Shown here: positions 24,150 through 33,529 of the stretch, piece after piece | How the letters are laid out: the number at the start of each line of letters is the position of its first letter | How positions within the stretch are numbered: the stretch's first letter is position 1 | Source of the DNA: Histoplasma ohiense | Lineage: Eukaryota; Ascomycota; Eurotiomycetes; Onygenales; Ajellomycetaceae | DNA length: 64,000 nucleotides | Direction of reading: 5' to 3' | NCBI GenBank assembly: GCA_017607445.1 | Contig: JAEVHH010000001.1 | Span: forward strand, 496,001 to 560,000 | Position numbers and translations under genes: made by a program | Notes under the pieces: model-generated | The model's database searches: none | Seen by the model: the letters and a program-made list of their open reading frames with translations, nothing else | Told to the model about the DNA's origin: nothing

Positions 24150-24723
24150 AGTCTCACTCAATTGTTCTATTCATCTTCACTGAGTGCCTGCTCACATGGG
24201 TATATATGGCAATGAAATGGCTGATAAAGCTGCAAAAAGAGCCACTGAGTTAGAAGTCTGCTGTCAAAGAATTGTAACATGATCTTTTATTAAAAGAAGA
24301 ATAAGAGAATTATGTTTACAAAAGTGGCAAGATGTCTGATTCATGCAAAGAAAAAGTGTGCATTATTCCAGATTTGAAACTAAGCCAAAGTGGAAGACTT
24401 GCTCAATAAAGTGTAAGAAGAAACTTTTTGCTACAATAATGCAGCTAAAGCTTGAACATGAACATTTCAAATCATATTTAGCAAAGTTTAAAGATGATTT
24501 AAATGATCTATGTTCAGATTGTCAGTTATATGAAAATTCAGAGCATCTTCTGTTACTTTGTACAAAGTATTCAGAACTAAGATTGAGACTGAGAGAGAAG
24601 TATCAACTGAATCAGTTAAATTTGAGTTTGTTATTCAATACAAAAGCTGGAAATATGTTCTTAATTGAATATTTAAATGAGTCAAATGTTGCTACAAGAG
24701 CTTGTTTGAATAGTGTCATTTGA
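24150..24723 (+). pseudogene. S1 fragment of LINE ORF2 (RNase H end and C-terminal Zn motif)
   Basis: Matches the end of LINE-F ORF2: RNase H AHMGIYGNEMADKAAK around 24190, and an open piece at 24343-24723 with the C-terminal motif C-x2-C...H...C (SDCQLYENSEHLLLLCTKY). A TGA replaces TGG in the stretch equivalent to QDIWLMQRKS. It is non-coding in practice. Confidence 0.8.
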
Positions 24724-25624
24724 TGATATTTAAATCAGTTGTTTTTGTTTATTTTATTTTGATCTTTTCTTTAACTTTGTTTATTGTTAATTTTCATTTG
24801 TTTCAAGCAGTTTGTTTTATTATTTGTTGATAATAGTCATTGCAAATGTTTTTTCTTTTCTGTTGATTTTTAATAGCTGCTGTCTTTTATAATATTTATT
24901 TTCTTTGTTTTGAAGTTGAGTTGTGCTAACTCATTGACATTCTTTTGATTTTATTTTTGAATTGAATAGTTTGAATAGTTGTTTGATTCTGAGCTGGAAT
25001 TCTGTTAATGCATGTGTCAAATTGTTTTTGTATATTAGAATATTCTTGATTTGAAAAATTCTGAAGTATTTCAGATAGATGTTATAGTCACTGACTGTAT
25101 ACATCTATAATTGAAGAATAATAATAATAATCTCTCTTTCTTCAGATCTGTGTTGAATCATATAACTGTAAAATATCACAGATGATACAGTCTTTTCTTC
25201 ACTCTTTTTTTTATTTTTCTTTTCAGAATATTTATTTTTCTTTTTTTTTATCTATCTCATCTATTTTTCTTCTATTGTTAGAAGTGCAGACAGTTCTCAG
25301 ATTGACTAAAAGAGTTATTTCTCTCTATTCACTATAAAGTCTTTCAGACACAGCAGCAGTGGTTCTCTTGAGAATCACACTATAGCTTCACTATAAATGA
25401 TTATACATCAGATCAGAAATGAATGTACAGCTCAGTAAAAATTCTTTTCAATGAGCTAAATCTTTTCAAAAATTGTCATCTGAATTCTGTTTTCTCTTTC
25501 TCTGTGTATATAGAAATCTCTTCAGTGTAGTATATCTTCATACTCTTCAGATGACTTCTGAAACACAGACACTGCTTATATTTTCTTCAGAATGTTAAAT
25601 CAATACAAACAAATAAACAAACAG

Positions 25625-26359
25625 ACACTATTTAGAGTGTTGTGATATTAAGCTTTATCAAGCTTCTTCATGAACACTATTCACAGTGTTATAATTTGTA
25701 GACACTTGAGCCTCTTTGTAGAACACAGTTAATTGTGTCTCAGATACTTAGATATGACAGTCTATATAACTAATGATAGAGATACTCAGATTCATGAGAA
25801 ATCTCTTGTAATGACTAGATACTCAGATCTGTAAACAACACATTTAGATGTAAGAACTAATAATGAGACACTCAGATCTTAAACAACACACTCAGATGTA
25901 AGAACTAATAACAAAACACTCAGATCTTAAACACAGAAGAATCAATTTGTAATGTAATAGATGTACTTCAATTAATAATTTGATACTATTCTAATTACAG
26001 ATTACAAATTGATTAAGAAAAGAAAGAGAAAAGAAATCAGAAGAAAAGATTGTACAAAGAGGGTTCTTATAGAGGGAAATTCAGGGCAGAAGAATATCAG
26101 AAGCCACTCCACAGTGGAGCACAGAGTGGAAGAACATTAAGAGCTATGTGGAAGAATTGTTAGAGACTACGCGAGTGCGGAGCACGGAGTGGGAGAACAT
26201 TAAGAGCTACGCGGAAGAATTGTTAGAGACTACATGAGCACGGAGCACAGAGCGGAAGAACATCGAGGATTACACAAGGTCACAATGGCCAGGAACGAGC
26301 GGGTGCAGGAGGGGAGTTGGTTGCGTAAGTTAATTACTAACGGGTGCTAACCCGTCACA
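25625..26359 (-). mobile_element. Gypsy-A4, 5' LTR and leader
   Basis: Minus-strand Gypsy-A fragment: leader 25625-25952 (cut by X-D) and 5' LTR 25953-26359. The LTR's outer end (GTCACA on the plus strand) meets single-copy DNA at 26360, so this is the outermost element of the left-hand stack. The TSD would be gtcgg at 26360-26364, with the other copy off the window. Confidence 0.82.
25953..26359 (-). repeat. Gypsy-A4 LTR, short variant, partly undecayed
   Basis: 407 bp, about 127 bp shorter than the other A LTRs because it has fewer copies of the U3 repeat of about 53-63 bp. The outer part (about 26150-26359, next to single-copy DNA) still has many CpGs and GG/CC pairs, while the inner part has few. 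It is the best reference in the window for the undecayed A-family LTR. Confidence 0.8.
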
Positions 26360-26414
26360 GTCGGGTAACTGAGTGGAAGTAACTACTCTGCATACATCCT
26401 TTTATTGCCTGAGA

Positions 26415-26473
26415 CGAGCCTGCCGTAGCTTATAGGCTAGGCACGGACGTTAAACTTGATTATAATAATAATA
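26415..26473 (+). mobile_element. 59-bp 5'-truncated LINE insertion
   Basis: A tiny insert ending in (ATA)n/(AAT)n, flanked by an 11-bp direct repeat attgcctgaga (26404-26414 and 26474-26484). The structure is that of an extreme 5'-truncated LINE copy with its 3' tail. It keeps CpGs and is not the same 3' end as LINE-F. Confidence 0.75.
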
Positions 26474-26614
26474 ATTGCCTGAGATATTATCCCATTTATG
26501 CCATCTCCCATTCATCGTTGGTTACCCGGCTGCCCTCGGACTGGAATAAATTGAACTTAGACACAGCAACATAACGGAAAATGCAAATAGAATCACATGG
26601 TAGCGAGTGGGTAA

Positions 26615-26786
26615 TGGGGGTTTGGATTGGTTTGTGGTTTGCTCTTTTGCTCTAGCTAATACTGTACATACTGTGTTGCTCTGGCTTAGTTAGTCAATAC
26701 TACATAATGTTAGGCCACTGGGGCAAAAGAGCTCAATCACACCAGCGCCATGCTGGTAGAGGGGACGAACCAATCCAAACCCCCCA
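26615..26786. mobile_element. MITE-like hairpin element
   Basis: 172 bp bounded by inverted repeats (TGGGGGTTTGGATTGGT at 26615-26631 and its complement at 26770-26786), with a further inverted match inside (GCTCTTTTGC and GCAAAAGAGC). There is no coding capacity. I could not settle the target duplication. Confidence 0.5.
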
Positions 26787-27264
26787 ACACATATGCTCCT
26801 ACATGAGAGGGATACATTATGCATGCTCAGCCCTTCTTGCTCAATTTTGATTAGTGTAGCCACACACGCAAAGGGATCACAATAGTATGCGCATCAAGCC
26901 AATGTTTGCTCTCTGTTTCAACACCTACCAGCTCTCTTGAAATGCTTTCTAGGCGCTCCGGGGCTTCATTTCCTTCCTGACCCCGCCAGGGGTTCGTCTG
27001 ATAGTGGTAGGCAGGCTCGCGACCAGGCTGCCGTTTTGCCTCACTGAGTGATGTCTGCCTAACTATGAGTCATAGCCCAAGCTGGCAGAAACGGGGGATG
27101 GTGATAATGTTCTTGACATCCATTGAAGAAAATCCCGAAGAATCATTCCAGTGTCAGGCTTCAAAATCTTATAATTCTCTCTAAATCAACCGCTCCAGGA
27201 ATCAGATACCTCATTCCATCAAGCTAAAACTCTTCATCCACTCGCACCATCTTGCTCGTTCAGA
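26787..27264. other. Upstream region of the Fic/Doc gene
   Basis: CpG-containing single-copy-looking DNA. I see no convincing exon; it presumably includes the promoter of the gene at 27265. 26485-26614 is similar. Confidence 0.4.
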
Positions 27265-27732
27265 ATGGCTACCTCTGCGGCTACCAAAAAGTTCCGATTT
27301 CTTACTACCGAACAAGTTATACGCCTCTATAAGATGTCAATTGCCAACATAGAGCCGACCCAACCGGCTATGTTGGAATCAGCAGTTGCATCTCCGATGA
27401 ATGTCAAACACTATGCACAGCAGGAAAATATCTTTCAGCTAGCTGCCAATCTATCCGAGAAGATTATGAAGAATCACGCTTTTATGGACGGCAACAAAAG
27501 AGCTGCTCTCCTAGCAGCCAACATGTTTTTGAGGGTCAACGGTTATAAGCTGCAGGATATTCCAATGGCTCATGATAGTGTCAATCAAGGCATTGCAAAC
27601 GCTCACGTTGCGGTTACAACCAATCAATGGACCGGCGAACAGCTGGGCAGCTATTACGAGAGTGTTGCGACTCCCATAACAAGCTGGACTCAAGATATTT
27701 TGGCATGGCGGGACGAGGCAATCGAGTATTAA
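27265..27732 (+). CDS. Fic/Doc-family protein
   Basis: Single-exon gene of 155 codons, with ATG in a good context after a short pyrimidine-rich leader. Residues 71-80 read HAFMDGNKRA, the Fic/Doc active-site loop (HxFx[D/E]GN[K/G]R); H71, D75, N77 and R79 are all present. The final Arg of canonical Fic (HxFxDGNGRxxR) is absent, as in the shorter Doc branch. The surrounding architecture (LTTEQV...LESAV..P......Y....N.FQLAANL) matches Doc-type death-on-curing proteins. Fic enzymes transfer AMP, and bacterial Doc transfers phosphate, to target proteins. No antitoxin partner or inhibitory helix motif ([S/T]xxxE[G/N]) is evident next to it. Doc-like genes are known in some fungi and are often thought to have come from bacteria. 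The ORF is intact and carries none of the decay seen in the flanking repeats. Confidence 0.85.
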   Translation: MATSAATKKFRFLTTEQVIRLYKMSIANIEPTQPAMLESAVASPMNVKHYAQQENIFQLAANLSEKIMKNHAFMDGNKRAALLAANMFLRVNGYKLQDIPMAHDSVNQGIANAHVAVTTNQWTGEQLGSYYESVATPITSWTQDILAWRDEAIEY

Positions 27733-27765
27733 GGCGGATATATGTTGTGACTGTCATGTCTATCA

Positions 27766-27773
<8 letters not shown>

Positions 27774-27807
<34 letters not shown>
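27774..27807 (+). repeat. Poly-T tract (34 T)
   Basis: 34 consecutive T residues 42 bp after the Fic/Doc stop codon. Read on the minus strand it is a poly-A tail, but I see no flanking duplication or element body. Confidence 0.85.
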
Positions 27808-27808
<1 letters not shown>

Positions 27809-28000
27809 AATCTCATTCTGCCAATGGATCATTTTTCATGTATTAATGGACGGACATAGCCACGCAAGTCACTGACGGCAGAGTTATTGGATGGGTAACT
27901 GATACATCAACCATGAGGCTTTGAATTCTATATCAATCTATATACAACATCCGCCCAAAAAATTGTGCTGTTGCTTCCATAAGATATTCCTGTCACAGTC

Positions 28001-28617
28001 CTACTTGTCTTTGAGCTCATCAAGAGGCCCCTTCAGATCACGAAGAGAATCTCGAAGTTGATTTGTAAATTTTGCTGACTAGAGTAAGCAAACAGAAAAA
28101 AACTTCATTCATGATTAGGCCTTACCATCAAAAGTTCCATCCAGTGTGATGGTATGAGTAGCTCCAAAGGTATGGAGAGTGGCGGGGCTTGTATTGGCAT
28201 CAGACTGACGTGGAAGGTCCTGAGGAATTACAAGCCGAGGATATGGTAACGATTCTGGAACTTGAGTGTTATTTAGGAAACACAGAATTGACGACATGAC
28301 TTACCATGTGCAAAGTATTGAGAATCATGATAGAAAGTTAGAGGACACTGATCTGAGTCTCTTGTCAATGAATCGACAGAAAGAGATCTGCTGTTTGAGT
28401 GGATGCCTGCTCGAAAAGCATAACCAATTTCTTTCGGGAGCATTGTGAAAGCCTCGTGGGCATGCCCCAAATCAACATTGACATTCTGTGTCATGAGGGA
28501 CCCTTTAGAGTCAAGGGTGATAAATTCTGCCTGCTTGGTATGTAGAGAGCGATAGACGCGAGTGCGGCTGGTTGCAAAATTAGATAGTCGTTTCGGTATG
28601 GAAGTAGGGAACCGCAT
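28001..28617 (-). CDS. Spliced gene of unknown function, possible N-terminal membrane segment
   Basis: Proposed minus-strand exons 28617-28305, 28254-28126 and 28074-28001 (TAG), joined by introns of 50 nt (28255-28304, GTAAGT...TTCCAG) and 51 nt (28075-28125, GTAAGG...TCAG), both phase 1. From ATG 28617 this gives 171 residues. In frame upstream there is a hydrophobic run (INCIILGCILLTVVFEIM) without an ATG before a stop, so either a 5' exon is missing or the start has been lost; with it the protein would be a type II membrane protein. The C-terminus is polar and helical (LRDSLRDLKGPLDELKDK). I do not recognise the family. The small introns with consensus sites and the clean reading frame across all three exons support a real gene. 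Confidence 0.6.
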
Positions 28618-28659
28618 GATTTCAAAGACCACGGTGAGGAGAATACAACCCAAGATAAT

Positions 28660-29040
28660 GCAGTTGATAGTTCTGCTTTTTGTTGGAGAGATGGTTCAAA
28701 GTTAGGTTTTTAGATCGGGAGCGCAGGAATATTTATCCGGTATTATTATTTGGTGTTGACGAAAACACTTGTGTGCATGCAAACTGCCTGATACATTGAT
28801 GCCCAACCAATGGTTTTTGAACTGCAAAATTGCAGACCAGGATTTCCAAATGGACTATCTTTAACCCGATCCCGCGAATGAAGGGGATGTTATCGCAGCA
28901 TCACGGGTACCCACATAGGCTCTCGATACAGGCGCTACATTCCATCCGCAAAATACGTGAAGAGATCTATTAAGTTTTAGACATAAAACTACGCTGAATC
29001 ATATGTTTATCAAAGAGAAGGACGGTCGGTATCAGTGACC
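28660..29040. other. Intergenic region
   Basis: CpG-containing DNA between the spliced gene and the next open frame. No domain, RNA or repeat recognised; presumably promoter sequence. Confidence 0.35.
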
Positions 29041-29043
29041 ATT

Positions 29044-29292
29044 ATGACGAGCGGGCTTCTCCAGACAAAGGACGTCACATCCATTGCCGAAGATGACACT
29101 GATCTACAGACTTCTGAGAAAGGGGATCGCGATGCGGCGCGTAACATTGCGTTACTGGTAAGCATTTATTTCCGTATCCAGTGGGCTTTATTGCTGACCG
29201 CCCAGCTAGTCACGTCGAAAATGAGGATAATGGATGCGAGGGGTGGGGGGAGTCGGATAATCAGAGTGTCCCTGTTCATGCCAAGTTGTTGA
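29044..29292 (+). CDS. Possible short spliced gene
   Basis: ATG at 29044; a 38-codon first exon to 29157; a 48-nt intron 29158-29205 (GTAAGC...GCTGAC...CCCAG); then an in-frame exon to TGA at 29292, giving about 67 residues. The first exon is acidic (TSIAEDDTDLQTSEKGDRD). The splice signals are good but the product is short and unrecognised. An alternative frame in the second part (29206-29366) is also open, so this may be a gene fragment. Confidence 0.25.
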   Translation: MTSGLLQTKDVTSIAEDDTDLQTSEKGDRDAARNIALLVSIYFRIQWALLLTAQLVTSKMRIMDARGGGSRIIRVSLFMPSC

Positions 29293-29464
29293 GATTGTTG
29301 GTTCATACTGTGCTGGGGTTGTTACCGCCCGTGTGGTCTATGTGCTTTATTTGTGTAGGATCCTAATATGAAGCTGGGATCTTGCAGTGTGTCTGACCTG
29401 GTGTGTTTTTAATGGACGCTGATACTGGATTACCATACATAGATATCTCCTGCAAAAGACTTCT

Positions 29465-30330
29465 TTACTCAACAACCGCGTAATTTGCATTTGCCCAGGA
29501 ACACACCGGGCGACTGTATGCTTGTTCATCACTTTCAGTTGTATTGAATGTCATGCCTTGGTGCTGTTTTAACTTGTTTCCATAAGCTAAAATCTCACAT
29601 GAATCAAGGGGGAAGAGCTTAACCTTTTGAAGATGAAACAAAAGTAGTTCAAGTTTGCATTTCTCACTTTGAGTGTAGCATAGGAAGTCTTCTCTTTTGC
29701 ATATCATAAAGGAACTGTGAGGCCATAACTTTGCAGAGCTGAAATCAACAAGATATGCACAGCCATCATATGATCCCATTATATTTCATGGAAACAGGTC
29801 ACCATGGGCAATGTCTATATTGTGTAGATGATCGAGCTGATCTCGCAAACTCTGAGCTTCAGTGAGAGTAACTCTAGCCTTGTCAATGGTACACCCATCA
29901 ATGAATTCAAGCAACAGTCCACAAATAGGGTCTTCAGCTGTATTTGTTCTCCGCCGTCATTCCAAGCTTTGTTCCTGGGCTTTATCAAGCTTGAGCCAGC
30001 CATGGCAACAAGGCCCAACCACTCCGCTTAGATTGTTTTCAATCAAGTAATCATACACTTGACATTCAATGATGAAGGGGTCTTTCTCCCATGCATTTCT
30101 TTCAAACTGTAATTCCAGCCAGTCAGGTTGTGTCAGGGTGTACTAAGGATATCATTATTGTAAGCAAGGGTTTAACTGAGCAGAGTAATGCCACTAAGGT
30201 GTTTTGTACCAATTTGAGAGCATATATTTTGTGATTAAGTTGTACTTTGAAGAGATAGGTATGGCTTCCAGTGAACAATAGCTCTAGAAACTCAATATCA
30301 GACAGGAGGTGGCTAAGATTGTTGATGAAA
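29465..30330 (-). pseudogene. Kinase-like gene, broken by two TGA codons
   Basis: Minus-strand remnant of a fungal protein-kinase-like/phosphotransferase-like protein. In order: N-lobe start FLELLFTGSHTYLFKVQL...YALKL (about 30210-30310; the K is the expected ATP-site Lys); a possible intron (about 30100-30210, GTACAA...TTACAG); then a linker including CHGWLKLD; the catalytic loop HGDLFP-stop-NIM (about 29775-29810; His, Asp and Asn present); and the metal-binding segment VDFSSAK (about 29740), with the C-terminal end at 29465. Two in-frame TGA codons stand where Trp is expected (29786-29788 and 29957-29959 on the plus strand). The rest of the frame is open and still has CpGs, so inactivation looks recent. 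Such kinases form large fungal families. Confidence 0.65.
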
Positions 30331-30479
30331 GAACACTTCATCTTGTGGTGTTTTAACCACACAGTCCAGTATGTATGCTTGTGTTTAGATGAGAACACCC
30401 GTTGGAGATCCATAGAAAGTAAAGAAGTAGTCGTGGTGTCGGTGCAAGCAGATGAAATCCTGAAAAGAGCGAATAGCAA

Positions 30480-31335
30480 TGCTGGGAGGTTAAGAGATTA
30501 TGGCCGTATCCGTTATGATTGGCTTGACGTGCAGGCTACCACCAGGGTCTATGGGAAACATTGTAGGTAGGCCCACTGCCTCCTGTCAGTGGTCGTTGGC
30601 ATTGACATAGAGGAAGACTTTTAATTGGTGATCACCGACGCAAATTTAGTCTGAGATGTTTCCTGCTCATCCTTGCTGGCGTCAATAAGAAATAGTGCAT
30701 CCCGGAAAATTAGAAATTCCAGATGCTGCAGATGGAGAAGGCAGAACCTAAGGAGTATTTTGAACTCAATAAACAATAGTTTCTTTCCTTGCACTACGTC
30801 TTCTACCAGAACATTGTGATGCCACTTTGTTGTCCTCCCAATTCTTGATTGTTTCACTGAACAGTTTTCCTTATTCCTCGAACAAATATCGGTCTAATTA
30901 TCTTCCAGCGACAATATATATATATGTAAAAGTACACTACGGGATAGAACGACAAACCAAAATCCCACCCACCCTCCATCATAGGGCACGCAGCCAAGGA
31001 GGAATACTATCCCCACCATACATTTGACGCCTCTGTTTCAAAGAGAAAAAGACCTACTGTAGACCCTTGCAAATGCACCTGCGCCGTCTCGCTGGATTGC
31101 CCGAGGGCTGCGAGGGATGGTGTGTTGGACTGTCACATTGCCCCAGGGCTTCCCATCCCCAAACACAAACACAAACTTACAGGCCCAAAGCCCACCCGTG
31201 AATTGCAGATGTGAGTATACAGCTCCCCATGGCTCCTACCCCTCTTGCTTTTTCAACATGTTTTTACAAATGTATCATGATAACCAAAAAGTGCAACTAA
31301 CACCTCCAATCACAGCTTCTGCTACATCTCAATGA
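30480..31335. other. Low-copy region, no clear gene
   Basis: CpG-containing sequence. A minus-strand open frame at 30621-30857 (78 codons, VEDVVQGKKLLFIEFKILLRF type) looks protein-like but is unrecognised. There is a short (TA)n run at about 30911-30923. Base composition changes at about 31335, where CpG-poor, decayed sequence begins. Confidence 0.35.
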
Positions 31336-33529
31336 AAGAAAGAGACTGTCTTCAAAGATCAGCTGATGATGTTCTCACTTCTGACACTCTTCAAAAGTGC
31401 ATTCATCATTCTGAATATTGAGCACTCTGACATCTTTGAATGAATGTGAGGATGCATTCAACAACTTCAATTCTACAACATCAACACAGCTTTATCTTTC
31501 ATTCTTGAAAAATTCATGAACCCCATCATCAGCCAGCAGTTTTAACAGCCAGCAGTTTTAACAGCCAGTTTCATGCAAAAAAATAACTGAAAGTAATGAC
31601 TGTGGAAAACATTGTCAATACTGATATGAAGAAGATCATTCTTAATACTATTTCTAATGAAATCAATATGAATTTGATAAGTTATTTATAAAACACCACA
31701 AATTTTATATCACTTCTTTAACTCATATAGTATCAGAATTCATACTTTCAAATATTTTGCTTGCTGATGAATACTCTACATCTCACACAATCAGCACAAC
31801 ATTGTAGTGATGATGAAAACACACATGTCAAGAGTTGAAAGCAACTTTTCATTTATCTCAACATTTTCAACTCTACTTTCTTATGTACACAGAATGTTAA
31901 AAAGTGAGAAATCAAGTATCTCAATAATTAATATCATCAGATTGAATCAAAATGAAACATTTTCTGCAGAAAATATTCTGAGAAACAACTCTCTGTCTTC
32001 TGATATTGAAATATTGTAGATGATCAGAATGGCTTATTTGAAAAGATGTTTCTGAATTATGAATAATGTTGAGAAATACTCATCTTTCTTAGATTTTGAA
32101 AGAATTAAAATCTCAAGATATAAGTGAATAGATATCAAACTAATAGATTATTCTATACTTTCTGAAAGCAATACAGTTCATTATATAAAAAGTGAGCAAT
32201 AAATCTGTAGCAGTTCTCATCTTCAGCTCATCTGAGTCAGCTGTCAACAAATCAGTCAAATATATCTTGAAGTCAATTCTTTCTATTTCATATTTGTCTC
32301 AAGTATTCTTTGTTTATATTAGCTATATTGATGTTCTGTTTGTTCAATAAGAGCACTGTGCAACAAAATATTATCAACATCTCTCAACAGCACTCTGCTG
32401 TGTTGCTCAAAATAATCGGTCAAATCTCTTCTATATAAACTACTGTTGAATATTGACTGACTATATCAAGCTATATCAACTCCAGTCAAATCTACAATCT
32501 GTACTACTATCAGAAATACCAGAAAATGAAAACAGTACAGACAGAAGCGGAAGTGGAAAGACTAAAACAAAAACAGAAGAAAGTCAAGAAATAGAAATTG
32601 AGAATCAAAAAAAAAAAAAAGAGACAGATGCAGATTGTAAGTGAAGATGAAAAAAAATTAGAATCAAATTACTGATGTTAAAATTGATCAAATAATAGAC
32701 AGAAAATATCTCATTTTGATTCAGTCTGAAGGAATTATTTTCTCACATGAAATTGATTGTTGAAACTGCTGAATGGTTGCTAGATCAGACTGATATGCAG
32801 ATATTGAGTTTTTGACTATTTGTTGATTTTCCACAATCTGAGATGTGGCTGTTCCAGCTATTGTTGGTATAAATATTAAATAGCAGTTGTAGTGGGAAAT
32901 GTCAAAGAGTTGACACACATCATCAAAAAAAGAAGAAAGAAAGAAAAGAAAACAAGAGAGAGTATATGTAATACACTCTTACTTACTTATTATTCCCTTA
33001 TATATCTTCATTTATTCTTACTCTTTTCATTATATTCTCACTATCACTATTTCTATATATATATATATATGATTGCATGTATTCTGCACATCTTTTTTTC
33101 TCTTTCTTCTCTTCTGTAGTTCAAAGATTGCTTGAGCTGTTCAAAGCTTCTAAGCTTTGCAGCTCTTCTTATACAAATTAACTAGTGTGATAGCATATGC
33201 CATTCTTGATAATAGAGGGTGGTGTATGTCATGGAAGAATAATAAGCTGAAATTATCACATCCTTCTCTATCAAATCTGTCTACACTCTCATGACAGAAA
33301 TAATGTTATGTCATGCACATTCACTTTTGCAATGTGCTATTCTGCAATAGATAAGATGCTCACTTTGTATGCATAAGAGTCTCTATCATCCTTACAACTA
33401 CTCATGAATATAGAGATACATTTGAATTTTTTCATTTTCTAACTGTTTTTCATATAATTTTAATTCTTCAATCTGTTCAACATCATTGCACACTCTCTGT
33501 GATTACTCTATGTGTGTGTACTGTATAGA
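31336..33529. other. Strongly decayed repeat sequence, unidentified
   Basis: CpG-poor sequence with short broken frames. A tandem of a 16-bp unit (cagccagcagttttaa) is at about 31534-31565. A TATA-like motif (tctatataaac) is at about 32430, next to a short Lys/Glu-rich open frame (32453-32644). 32967-33117 matches the Gypsy-D LTR. I could not assign the rest to a family. Confidence 0.4.
32967..33117 (+). repeat. Gypsy-D-like LTR fragment
   Basis: Starts TGTAATACAC and parallels the plus-strand complement of 21000-21148, including the (TA)n segment and the pyrimidine-rich end. The match fades after about 33117, so it is a solo or truncated LTR, or the start of a lost element. Confidence 0.5.

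Larger units (their letters stand above)
23404..25130 (+). mobile_element. S1: tRNA-headed, LINE-tailed non-autonomous retrotransposon
   Basis: A 1,727-bp unit flanked by a perfect 15-bp TSD (tctctctttcttcag at 23389-23403 and 25131-25145), inserted in X-D. It begins with a tRNA-Leu-like Pol III promoter, continues with about 665 bp of unrelated, CpG-poor but C/G-richer sequence, and from about 24150 matches the 3' quarter of LINE-F (52635-53646), including the (AAT)n tail. The junction is inside the unit, so the head and LINE tail moved together. It would depend on LINE-F-type enzymes recognising the shared 3' end. Confidence 0.82.
23268..25624 (+). mobile_element. Composite repeat X-D, interrupted by S1
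   Basis: Fragment of the X family in plus orientation: 23268-23403, then, after S1 and its TSD, 25146-25624. It aligns with X-B (39480-40062) along the whole length, including the 3' end ...gttaaatcaatacaaac followed by a degenerate (CAAA)n tail. Its 5' part is cut by Gypsy-A3, so no minisatellite head is seen. The tail abuts the leader of Gypsy-A4 at about 25625. Confidence 0.75.

Noticed and set aside
27774..27807. Poly-A tail of a processed insertion on the minus strand
   Set aside because: No flanking direct repeat or recognisable body next to the 34-T run.
33340..33420. tRNA-like segment near cactttgtatgcataagag
   Set aside because: No A/B box pair at the right spacing and no cloverleaf that I could fold.
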